A DNA stretch of 64,000 bases from Castor canadensis. Its lineage: Eukaryota > Chordata > Mammalia > Rodentia > Castoridae. A program made the translations under genes and the position numbers. Within the stretch, counting starts at the first letter, position 1, and each line of letters opens with the position of its first letter. Shown here in pieces: positions 30,329 to 42,300 of the stretch. The stretch covers positions 155,139,779 to 155,203,778 of the forward strand of contig NC_133393.1 in NCBI RefSeq assembly GCF_047511655.1, given 5' to 3'. The notes beneath the pieces were generated by a model. It was not told the DNA's origin, did not search any database, and saw only the letters and a list, made by a program, of their open reading frames with translations.

Positions 30329-30338
30329 TCACGGTTTC
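30329..30338 (-). CDS. CELSR1: CELSR1 last coding segment (Glu-Lys-Pro-stop)
   Basis: Only ten coding bases: G completes Glu, then AAA CCG TGA. The acceptor is CAG at 30339-30341. The end SDSEKP is what I recall for mammalian CELSR1, which fixes this otherwise tiny coding end. The same exon carries the 3' UTR. Confidence 0.9.
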
Positions 30339-33300
30339 CTGATGGTTCAAATTGAAGTTTCGTTACTGCCTCTGCGTGTGGGAAGAATCATCAGGCAGGT
30401 GGAGGGTCAGTGAAGGTGACAGCTGGGTGGGGTCTGAAGTCATGCCAGGGCAGAAACCCCCACTCAGGAGAGGGGATGCCTGGGCACTCCAGGGCCCTGC
30501 GGAGAGCTGGTTGTGCCCACCCCAGCAAAGGCCCTGGAGGCCAAAGCTACTTACTCTGAGTCAGAGCCATCCGCCTGGGCACTTCCTGTGCACACATTCA
30601 TGGCCACCCCGTTGAGGTGCTCCCGGCCTGGCTCCCTACGTGGGGTCTTGATGGTGATGACACAGTCAGGGGCGCGACCATCACCAGAGCACAGAGAAGA
30701 TGTGCGTGAGGACGTGGGGCTCTGCTCACAGTCAGCCAGCTTCTCCCGCAGCCGGCATTTCAGTGGTTGCTCTGGCAGTGGTGGAGGGTAGGTGACTTTG
30801 TTTTTCAGGATGCCTGTGAGGAGAGGGGTGGACACTGTCATGGTCAGTCTAGGCAGATGCTAGTGGTACAGCAGACTTGAGAAGGGCGGTCCTGGGACGA
30901 GTGAGCAAGCCTTTCTCGGGATCTGTTCTGCCTTCCCAGTTCTCAAAGTCCACATGGTTGGGCCAGCAGGTACCACTGATTGCCCAGGCTCCCCACAAGA
31001 CCCCACCCGTCCCCCACCCACTGGACAAGGGCCTGCCCCAGTGGCAGCTTGTCCCTCCTGAGGCACCTTTCCTCTGCTCCGGGGGCTGGTTGCTGAGCAC
31101 AGCTGCAGGCTTGCCCAGGCCCCCGCTGTCCCAGTCGAGGGGTCGGTCACCACAGTGATTGCCTTGCTCCTGGCGGTGCAGCTCCACGCTGACCTTGGTC
31201 TCCACCTTCAGGTGGGGCTCAGTGCCTGCCTCCTCACTGTCGCTCCCAGCCAGGCTCTCATCGGGCCAGCCAGCTGGGACATGGTTGCCCAGAGAGTCCC
31301 CTGGGACATAAAAATGACACTCAGTCCAGTCTGCTTACAGGTTTACTCTCCTGGTGGAGAGTGACATTCACTCATGGCTCCTCAACCTACAGATCTGGCA
31401 GAGCTGCACTCCAAGATGGAGAAACTGAGGCCCACGGAGGGAAGGCCCTGACACTGGGTACCACTCCCCTGCTGTACCCAACACTGGGAGCCATGCACTG
31501 GCTGCACTCTTGGCAGCCTCACCCACCCCTCGTGGTGATCCACAGAGACTCCCAAAACTTCCTGCTTTGCTCAGTAGCTCTTGCCTGAGCTGTCCTGGGT
31601 GGCTCCAGTTCTGAGAGACATGTCCTGGCAGGCAGGTAGAGGATACCAGCCACAGTCAGCACCTGGCCTGCTGTGTCCCCACTGCTCACCTTTGGGGGTG
31701 CTGTGGACAGGGCCCTGGGCTGGGTCCCACTTGTCCTCGGTCTCTCCACCATCATCCTCACTGTCCGACGAGTGTGAGGAGGCATAGGAGCTGCTCTGCT
31801 CATCCAGGGACAACTCACTGTCCGAGTCTGAGTCAGGGCCTGCAGGGGACCAGGGCAGGAAGCTCAGGCTCAGAGGTGCTGACCCTCTGCACATGACAGA
31901 ACCACAATGCACCCTCAAAGGTGTGTGCTCCAGTGGCAGAGGCTGAGGCAAACAAGAATGGGTCGGGGGCTCTGCACCCACCAAGAAAAACCATACCATG
32001 GGGTTTCTTGGAGCTCCTGGGGATGAAAGATGAGTCTGGCTCTCCATGGCCACCGCGTGCCAGCCCAGAGGACACACTGAGCTTCTGGACCCCTTCATCC
32101 CTAGAGAGGAGGCAAGTGGGCCTCAGCACTCACTCAGAAGGACAGGTGATAGGCCGCCAGTGTCACAGAGCACCTATTGCATGTGCTGGAAAGGCCACAC
32201 AGTGCTCTAGAAGATAGCTTAAAACTACCCCATCTGTGTTCTCATCTAACCCAAGGCATGGATGCAACAGCCTCCAGCATGCAGGGTCAGACTCATTAAC
32301 TCAAATGGCAGGACACATAGCCTGGGCCTTCCCAGCAGGCCAGCCCAGGAGCTGCTGCCATCCCCACCCCAAGATAGCAGTGAGGCACGGTGGCTGACCT
32401 GGTGGTGCTGTCCAGAGAAGCGGTGGACTCGCCCAGGGCCGTACGGAGCATGTCAGGCCCCTCACCGTATGTGTTGTTGCAGTTGAGGGAGCGCTGTGGG
32501 GAGAGTGGGACGGTTAACGGGGAGCCAAGGCTGCCACGCGCCTGCGCAGAGAATAGCTCTGTCCCCTGGCAGTCCCTGGCCAGCACACACAGGAGGGCCA
32601 GCTCAAGCGGGGACCTTCACTGTGAAAAGGAGGGAAAACAGTATGCGCAGGGAAAACTGTAGTCAGGGGACACCATGCTAACTACAGCCAGGGCCTCTGG
32701 TTAGGAGGTCCTCACCTGGCCTGGCCTCCATTCTTCCTAAGACCTTAGAACTGGGGCTATAACTGGACAGAGACCCCCATCAAGTCGATTTTGCTTATTT
32801 TCCCAGGAGATATTAAGGAGACACATGGCATTCTGTGGCTGGTGCTGAGACATGAAGGCCACAGAGCTCAGGCTGATGTCTGGTCCTCATCATCCCCAAA
32901 CAACAACACCATGAGCAGTGCTGCCAGCTCCCAGGCCTCCTGAGGGTCCCCAATGCCTCTTACCGTCAGCAGGGTGGCCCTGGTGGTAGCTGAGTCATCC
33001 AGGTGTGGCTTCTTCCCAGCCATCACTGCCCTTAGGTGTTTCCGTACCTCCCTGTTGAACACGCAGTGGAACAGGAGGACAAAGAGGCCCTGGAGGGAGG
33101 TGAGCGGCAATTCATGGCCGGGTGTGACTTACATAGTCCTAACACTGCCACACTAGGCATCTGGTGGCATCTGGTGGCCCGTCAAGGCATGGAGCTCATT
33201 GCCAGGACATCCTGGCTAGTGCAGCCAGGAGACGCCCAATGCCCACACCAAGCCTCCCCGCCCCGCAATCAAGGGCTGCTGCTTTCTCAGGCACAGGAGT

Positions 33301-36300
33301 CTCAGAAACCGACGCGTAGGCAGGGCAGCAGCTCATCGAGGGTAGTGAGATCCCCGTCTCAGGCCACAGCCTCCTGGGCCATCCAGAGTTCCCAATAAGG
33401 TGTCATAAAGTCAGGTGGCAGTCCCTGGCCCTTCCTGGGGACACAAGTGGGATTTGGGCTGGCCTGCAGTGGCAGGAGGAAGGAATGAGCCCTATCCTGA
33501 CTGAGCCATGGCTGTGTCCTGACAGACACAGGAGGACCCCAGGACAGGGTCTGGAAGACTTGGAACAGAGACAGCTGGGGACCTCAGGCTTCCTTCTCTG
33601 CTGGTGAGGCTTTGCCCTTAGCTTTTGTGCATCATGGCTACCTGAGGACAATGGCACTGCTGGTCCTTTGGGGTTGGCTCAAGCAAGGGCCCCACCGGGT
33701 GACCCTGCCCAACACCTACCTGTAAGCAGCTGAAGGCTGCAAAGAGGTAGTGAAAGCTCAGTGTGTCGCTGTTCACAGCCAGAAGCCCCAGCAGCCAGGT
33801 AGCACTAACGAGCAGCAGCAGAACAAAGGCAGTCCTCAGCAGGGAGCTGTGGAACAATGGTGTGAGTCTCCCTTGGACTATCCATCCATATGTGTGTCTG
33901 TTCATCCACCCAGTCATCAGTCCTGCCCATCCATGCACCTTCTTATCCACCCAGCCTCCCACCCACCCATCCATTCACCTGCACCTGCCCATCCACCCAC
34001 ATCCCTCCCTCCCCCAGACCCTTCCTAAGTTCCTTCATGAGCCAGGCCCTGCCTCCTACCAGGAACAAGGGAGACAGAGCTTATGCTAGGGGGGATGGTG
34101 GTAGAAGGGGGCAATCAATGAAAATGAAAATGAATGGGAAAGTACAAGCCAAGACAACTTAACACAGGCCACTGCCCCCAGCATTCCCGCATGTGACACA
34201 GGTGGGACCTGCCCTGATGTCTGGCGCGTAAGGCTGCACTAGCTTTTGTGCAATGTGAAAATTGTGTAAATGCAAGGAGTGGTACAGAAGAAGTGGTCAA
34301 GGCCTCTGTGTATGTGGATGTGTTAAGTCCTGCGCTGCCCTTCGCTAGCTGTGTGACCCAGGCAAGTGACTTCCCCACTCCTTGCCTCTCTCCCCCATGG
34401 TAAAAGTGGATGACAACAGTAACCTCCCCTCACAGGTCACAGGACTGAGTGCATCCCTGTGACACCTCCCCCCACAGGACTGAGTGCATCCCTGTGACTG
34501 AATGTCAGGAAAGGAGCTGGAGACAGGAGGATGAGCTCAGGCAGAAAGCTGCTGTCTCCACTGGCCCCGCCTCTGCCTACCCCCTCTCTCTCCCACCCTA
34601 CTCCCCGGCACCTTCCTGCTGCCCCGAGAACTCCTCCTGTGCACCATCCCTTCACCCAACCCCTGGCTTGGCCTCATCTCCCCTCAAGCAGGTTACCAGG
34701 CCCTGGCCACCCAACAGATGCCCCTTTGTCATCCTTTCCTGCTCCTTGCAACTCTGGATACTGTGCTGAGGCCTACTACCACCTGGCCTGCTCCTCGGGG
34801 GGCTTCACGGGTCCCCTCTAATCCCCTAGCCCTAAACCCTTGGAAATTCCCTCTGCACTGACTCCCGTTTTTCTCAGGCTACACCCTCTTGACAGGGGTT
34901 TCTTCCACTACAGGGGCCCCAGCATTTCTGTTACCACCAACCAGAATGTTCTATTCCCTGCTCCCACCCATCGGCCCCCCACCCTGCTGTTTCTAGGCTC
35001 CTCAACATTGATGACATGTCTGACCCTAACATGGGACCATCTCTTACTGTGCCCCCTTCCTCCATCCAGTTACTATAGCCCCAGCCCGTCCCAGGGACCA
35101 GGAGCCACTATTTGCATCCCTCCTGCTCAGCTAACCCACCTCCAAGTCCTGTAGCTCCACTGTGGGGAGCATCTCAAGTCCAGTGCTTGCCCCATCTCCT
35201 GGCTGTGCTGCCCCCTGGTGAGTGAGTGGCCAAGGGTCTGAGCAATGGGCACTTTCACAAGGTCCTGCCCAGTATGCACACTGAACATTCAGTGGACTCT
35301 GGGCCCACGTAACAGGTCTTACCCCACCAGTCAGTTTCACCCCCAACTTACACAACCCCTTTTCTTTCATAATAATGGTGCTTTCTTTGGCAGGAAACCT
35401 TTGCAGACAGGACAAAAATGACTGTATTGATCTGGAAAAAAAAAACAAAAACAGAGTCAGGTGGCCGACTCTTTTGTCTGTGCAAGACAAATGCTTCAGT
35501 GGATTTGCATCCTCATCTTAGGACGCGGCTGGATGAGAGGCCTCCGCCTCAGGCGTGCTGGGTGAGGCTATCCCGTGGCCAGGCTGCAGCCTGCCTGTCG
35601 TGGACCTTCCAGGGGGTGGGAGGACGGTGTCTCTCAGTGGACAGGAAACATAACCTGTACCTGTGGATCTGAGGATACCCTTCCTGCCCACCCTGGCTAC
35701 TGAGAGAAGTCGGTGACCTCAGCCACCCACCCTTGGGGCTCCTTGTCCCCACAGGGCAAGCTTGCAAAGGTCCCAGCACTCACGATTATAACCGCTCCGA
35801 TGGGTCCAGCAAAGCTCCAGATCAGCGTGTCATGAAGGGACAGCCAGCAGAAGTCGGGGTTCCCATAGCCCTGGGGGTCCAGTCCAACCGCCAGTCCTGG
35901 ATACATCAGGAAGGTAGAGAAAAGTGAGGGCCACAAAGCCTAGTGGCCACCCATGAGACCCAGTATCACCCCCCACCTGGGAGGGAAGAACAGGAACCCT
36001 GAGAGAAAGACCTAGCTGTGACAAAGGCCCAGGGAGCCCATCCAGGGCCCCTCTGAACAAAGCCTCTCAAGGTAAATCATAGGCCATGACCCCAACTCGG
36101 GCAGATCTGCCCCAGGCCCTGAGGCCAGGGGTCTGAGGGAGACCAGAGACAAGAGAGTTGTAATGAAAGAGCCAGGAAAGTAGTCTCACTGGGGAGGGCC
36201 CTGTGGCCAGCCTGCAGAGGCCAACCCAAGGTGCAAGGGAGGAAGGCCCTGAGACAGCTGGAGGCATAGCGTCACCCATGGGGCTGTGGTAGGCAGATCT

Positions 36301-39300
36301 ATGCACACACCACGTACACACACACGCACACACCCATATACCAAAACGATGCATACGCAAGTGCACACACACCACATACAGGCACTCCCACCCCCACCAT
36401 GGCTTCACATTTGGGAGTGTTATGCACATGGAGTCCCCATGTCACCTAGGCACAGCCATCTTTCTAACAACTGGTGCTAAGTTGAGTGAGGACTGCCTGT
36501 TCACACAGCACCACCAGGACAAAGTTTAGGGGACCATCTTCAAAGGAAACCTTGTTTAGGAGGGATAAGCAGGTGTGCCCTGGTGGCTCAGGTGTGCCCT
36601 GGTGGCTTCTAAGACTCCAGACCCAGCCTGGATCGTTCCACACCCTCTCCACCGTTCTCCTTACTTAAATCTTAGAAAGGTCACTCCCCTGTTCCTAAAC
36701 CCTCTAATGACCACCCACTGCCCTCGGGAGACAGACCTGGATTCTTCCATGACTTGGGAGGCTGCAGCCCATATGGCTCTCTGATACCGTGTCCTGGGCT
36801 CGGGTCAGTCCTCAGCCAGCCATATTCTTTGTTGTGGTCTCGCATGTGCTGCCACACCTCCAGCCCTAACACAAGTGGCCCTTCCTCAGAAGCCATCTGC
36901 CTCGAGAGTACCTTCGTATGTCTGCTCTCTACACCCCCTTCAGTGAAGGGTCTGCGTATGAACCCAGAGTTGGGTGGGTTGTTACTAAGTGCCCCGTTGA
37001 CCTGGAGGGGTGACTCCCCAAGGACAGAGGCTCTGCAGTCCTCTCACTGCTGTGACCCCAGGCCAAGCATTGAGCCTGGCATAAAGGAGGCACTCAACTG
37101 ATGGGTGGATGAATGAATGAAAGAATGAACAAATACACCCCTGGTCCTGGGAGGTACGTGGACAACCAAGACTTACAGGGGCCGAGGCAGCCTGAGAGAA
37201 TTTGCCCAGGGGTGGGGCTCGGGATGGCCACAAAAGTGCTGAGACCCTGCAGCCCCAGACAGCCTGACGAGGCAGCTGCAATTGACCAACAATATCTGCC
37301 TGAGGATCCTTGGGAATCATCTCACGATCCTTTAACAAAGTCTGTTTTTAAAGCAAGTTAGAAATGCGAAATATCTGGATTTGGATTCCAAAACCCTCTC
37401 AGGAGGCAGTGGCACTTCACATGTGTGATGTGACAGAGGCTGGGGTCAGGGGGCGGGGAGGACAGAACCCTTCTGTCTGAGGCCCCGGGATGTTTGCATC
37501 GTGGAGCTAAAACGCCACTTCCTAGAACACATTTCTCATCTGAAAATTCTTTGATGATGACAACTAATCTGAGCAGACATTGCCTCAGTGAAGGAGGAGG
37601 AGGAGGAGGCACACCTGCACCTGCCCTGTGGGCCACCCAGGATTGCAAATGTCCCTCAAGGTCTCTTGAAATGGAGGCACAAGTCACATTCAGAACTCCC
37701 TGGGCCCTTGGAGGCTCCTGGGTGGGAACACAAGAGGGTCAAGGAGGCTGGGAGACCTGTCACTGCTACTGAGGATACCCAGTGGCAGCAACTCCCCTCT
37801 CTAGACTGTGTCCACATCACTGGGACCCCAGGGACTAGCTGGATGGGTGAATTTTCTTTAATAGGAAGCAAACAGTGACTTTCTGATACTTAATAAAGAG
37901 CGTGCTGAGTAAGCACTGCTGTTGTATTCATTGAGCTACCTATCTATCCATTCATCCATCCATCCATCCATCCACCCACCCACCCATCCATCCATCCATC
38001 CATCCACCTATCCACCCAACCATCCATTTATCCATCCGTCCACCCATCCATCCTTCCATCCATCCACCCATCCATCCATCCACCCATCCATCCTTCCATC
38101 CATCCACCCATCCACCCATCCATCCATCCATCCATCCAATTATCCACCATCCACCCACCCACCCATCCACCCACCCATCCATCCACCCATCCACCCATCC
38201 ATCCATCCACCCATTCACCTACCCATCCATCCACCCACCCATCCACCCACCTATCCATCCATCCACCCATCCATCCATCCACCCACCCATCCATTTATAC
38301 ACCCATCCACCCATCCATCCATCCATCCACTCATCCATCCATCCATCCATCCATCCATCCAACTATCCATTCATCCATCCACCCACCCATCCACCCACCC
38401 ATCCATCCATCCACCTATCCACCCATCCATCCATTTATCCATCCATCCACCCATCCATCCTTCCATCCATCCACCCATCCACCCATCCATCCATCCAATT
38501 ATCCACCATCCACCCACCCACCCATCCACCCACCCATCCATCCACCCATCCATCCATCCACCTAGCCACCCATCCATCCATTTATCCATCCATCCACCCA
38601 TCCATCCACCCATCCATCCATCCACCCATTCACCTACCCATCCATCCACCCACCCATCCACCCACCTATCCATCCATCCATCCACCCATCCATCCATCCA
38701 CCCACCCATCCATTTATCCACCCATCCACCCATCCATCCATCCATCCACTCATCCATCCGTCCATCCATCCATCCATCCAATTATCCATTCATACATCCA
38801 CCCACCCACCCATCCATCCATCCATCCACCCATCCATCCATCCACCCACCCATCCATCCACCCATCTATCCATTTATCCATCCACCCATCACTCACCCAT
38901 CTATCCATCCATCCATCCACTGCCGCCTCAATCTGTTCATCACCCATCCATCTACCCACCTGCTCGCTCACCCTTTGACCCGCCCATCCATTTATCCGTT
39001 CATCCACTAATTTATCATTTGACCCATCCTTCCATCCATCCACTCACCCATCCATCCATCTGCTCACCTACTGACCCATCAACCTTCTGTCTATTCATCC
39101 ACTCACTTGCCCATCCATTGACCCATCCTTCATCCACTTCCTCATGTTCATCCATCCATCCATCCGATCACCCACTGACCTACCCTTCCATTTATCCATC
39201 CATCCACTTACCTGTCTATTGACCCAGTCTTCGGTTCATCCACCCATCTACCCATCCACCACCTAACCAATCCTCTCACTCACTCATCCCCTCCCCATCC

Positions 39301-42300
39301 AGTGACAGACAAGGAACTTTGTTCTGTTAGGTGGTACAGAAAGAACCCTGAACAGTCCTTGGCTCAGCTCTTGAGGAGCTTGCACCTGACCAGAGACACA
39401 TCTCCCAGGTGGGCACTGAGCGACTGCCCTTGTGTATACAGATAAACATGCAGGGCTGGGAGAGAAAGGACAGGTAGCCCTTCCTGCCTGCATGGAGGGT
39501 CACTGGTTCCAGCAATGACATGTGGATCCCCACTAAGCAGTGGTTGGTTACGAATCTGTATCTGCCACCGTGACAGGACTGCTCTGTGCATCCTCACCTG
39601 TGACGATGGCCGGGATGCCCCAGCCCACGACATAGTAGAACCTCATGGGTCCCGTGTCAATGTTGCGCACCTCGGTCAGCATTCGGTAGACGTGCAGGTT
39701 CTCTACCAGGGTCCAGGCGAAGGCGCTCATGTAGACGTAGTGCAGGAGGATGGCAACTACTGTGCAGAGGAACTGCGCAGAGAGGGGCTGGGCTCAGCGA
39801 GCAGCCCAAAGAGGCGGGGGACACTGCACAGGGACTGCAGAGGGGCCTAGGCTCAGTGGGAGACTCCTCTGAGGCGGGAGCCGTTTGGAGCCACTCGGCA
39901 ATGTACGGGCCTCTAGGTCCATGAGTGATGATCAAGCTCCTGGTTCTCTGTCTCATTCACCAGGGACTGCAGCGTCTCAGGTGCCCACTGTGGATGGGAG
40001 AGGAAGGCACCTGGCAGCCATGCCCAAGGTGCCCTTCCTCAGCCCGGATCACTGTCACTGCCACCAGTGAGTGGCACTCAGGGACAAGGGGTAGGCAGAG
40101 CATCTAGTTTTTTTGAGGAGCTAGAAATACATATTTTTGTGAGGCACAAATTTTTTAAATGTTGGGATTAGATTCAAAGTTTTAAAAACACTGTGGAGCT
40201 GGGGCTGCTCAGGCTGGGTTCTTGGCTAGTGTCACCCACTGCTGACCCCACATGGTCTCTACTGCCCGGGGGGAGGCCACTGAGAAGGGGGGAGGCCACT
40301 GAGAAGGGGAGAGGCCACTGGGGGGGGAGGCCACTGAGAAGTGGGGAGGCCACTGAGAAGGGGGGGAGGCCACTGGGGGGGGAGGCCACTGAGACGGGGG
40401 GAGGCCACTGAGAAAGGGGGAGGCCACTGAGAAGGGGAGAGGCCACTGAGAGGGGGGAGGCCACTGAGAAGGGGAGAGGCCACTGAGGAGGGGAGGCCAC
40501 TGAGAAATGGGGAGGCCACTGAGGGGGGGGAGGCCACTGAGAAGGGGAGAGGCCACTGAGAAACGGGGAGGCCACTGAGAAGGGGGGAGGTGCTTTGATG
40601 CAGACCTCCCCGTCCAGTAGGGACTTTCTGCTGAAACAGAAACAGGGATGAGTGTCACACCACTCCACCTATCTGTCCTCAACTGGGTGGGGTAAGCATC
40701 TGGCCAGTGGCCAAGAGAAAATCAACATCCACAGGGTGGCTGAGGGATAGCCTGCCTCCCCTCGGGGCAGTGAGCCAGCTGGGTGGGGAGGGGCCAGGGA
40801 CACCGGGCTCCTGAGGTGAGAGATTAAAGAAAGACCCTGGCCCCCACTGTGGGCCCACTCACAACTAAGCCCCAGTTCAGTCCCATCCCCCAGCTGAGTC
40901 CCTGACCACAACCACAACTTAGCCTCGTTCTGGTCACACCCACTGACCATGCCCAATGTAGCCCCACTCCAGGCCACACCCTCGGTTTAACTCCATCCCT
41001 GGATACATCCCTGGAGCCCATCCTCTAACCATACCCACAATTTAGCCTCACCTCTGGCTACACCCTCAGTTAAGCCCCATATCCCTGGCCAAAGCCACAG
41101 TTGGGCCCCACTGTGGCACACACAGTCCAGCGCTCTGCAGCCTCCCATTAGCCCAGCTTCCTGGGGGTCTCCAAGGAGACCTGGGCCTCAACAAACACTG
41201 GATGCAGGTATGGTCAGGCCACTGCACCCTGAGGGAGGTCAACAGAGCACAGGCTGGAGGGTACCACAACAGTGACCACCTGCTTCCAGGTCAGCCTGCA
41301 CCGGCCAGATGCTCTCCAGAAATAAAACCCCGGAAGTATGGGAGCAAGCCATTTTAGCAATAACATTTGCCAAATCCATCACAAAATCAGGAACCAAAGC
41401 AGAAGGAAAGCAACCTTCTGTTATGGCTGGAGACAGGCCCTTTGCTTGCATCAGGAAACCACTTGCAAGGGCAAGTCCAGGCTGGAGGAACCCACACCAC
41501 ACACCTCAGTTTCCCAAGATAAAAGCACAGTGGCTTAAGAAAAGGAAGAGGGTGAGAAGGTTGGCTGCTGTGTTGCTTTAAGTAATACAAAAAGTAAACT
41601 CACAAAACCACTGCTAGAAATACGATCTTTTCAGTTTGGAGGGGTCATACACGCACACTTCTGCACTAAACGTGCTGCCTTTCCCAGAGGCAGAACAAAG
41701 ACACATAATAAATACATAATCAATCATTTCAGCCTGCCAGGGTTCTGGGAAATGAAAAACCTCGCCCAGAGACAGGATTGTGAGTTTAGAAAAAAACCCA
41801 TAAAAGCCAGGCACTGTGCCAAGCCCCTGGAACTCTGCACACTGGCTTCCTCTTCACCTCCTGGGGTGCTCACCAGTGCGTGGCTGCCCAGAAAGTTCTC
41901 CTCCATGAGTCAGAAATGAGGCGGGATGGCCCCCGGGCATTTCACACCAGGTATTTGGTTGCAAGGAGTGGCCTGCCTGTCAACTCTGCTTTCTCTCTTC
42001 AGATCACTCAGAAGCAGCTTGAAGGATCTTAAACAAATCTCACAGCACTTCACCTGAGAGCCTTCTCTGTCCAATGCACAAGGAACATGCCGATGGGAGA
42101 GGGTGGGTGGGGAGCCAGCTGCACTGTCACCTAAGTGCCAGAAACTCCCCCACAGCCCAGGCCAGCTCTGCACCTGGCCTTGGGGATCACTGAGGCAGCT
42201 GGGAGGTTTGGTCTTGGCTCATCTGACAGACCTATGGGCCTGTCCTCTGTGTTCCACACCTAGTGCTTCCCATGGCCATGCTGGGAAGCCACAAGTTCAG

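Noticed and set aside
37922-39010. 362-residue open frame rich in HPSIHPS
   Set aside because: It lies wholly in the CCAT/CCAC array. A tetranucleotide repeat without stop triplets keeps all frames open, and frames of 88-136 residues are open on the other strand too. No start context or homology.
40265-40592. CRISPR-like array
   Set aside because: Repeat units of 18 bp are directly adjacent with no unique spacers, in a mammalian intron. It is a minisatellite.
40174-40682. 157-164-residue minus-strand frames with [10 protein letters not shown] repeats
   Set aside because: A product of the 18-bp minisatellite. All three frames are open and they lie in a CELSR1 intron.
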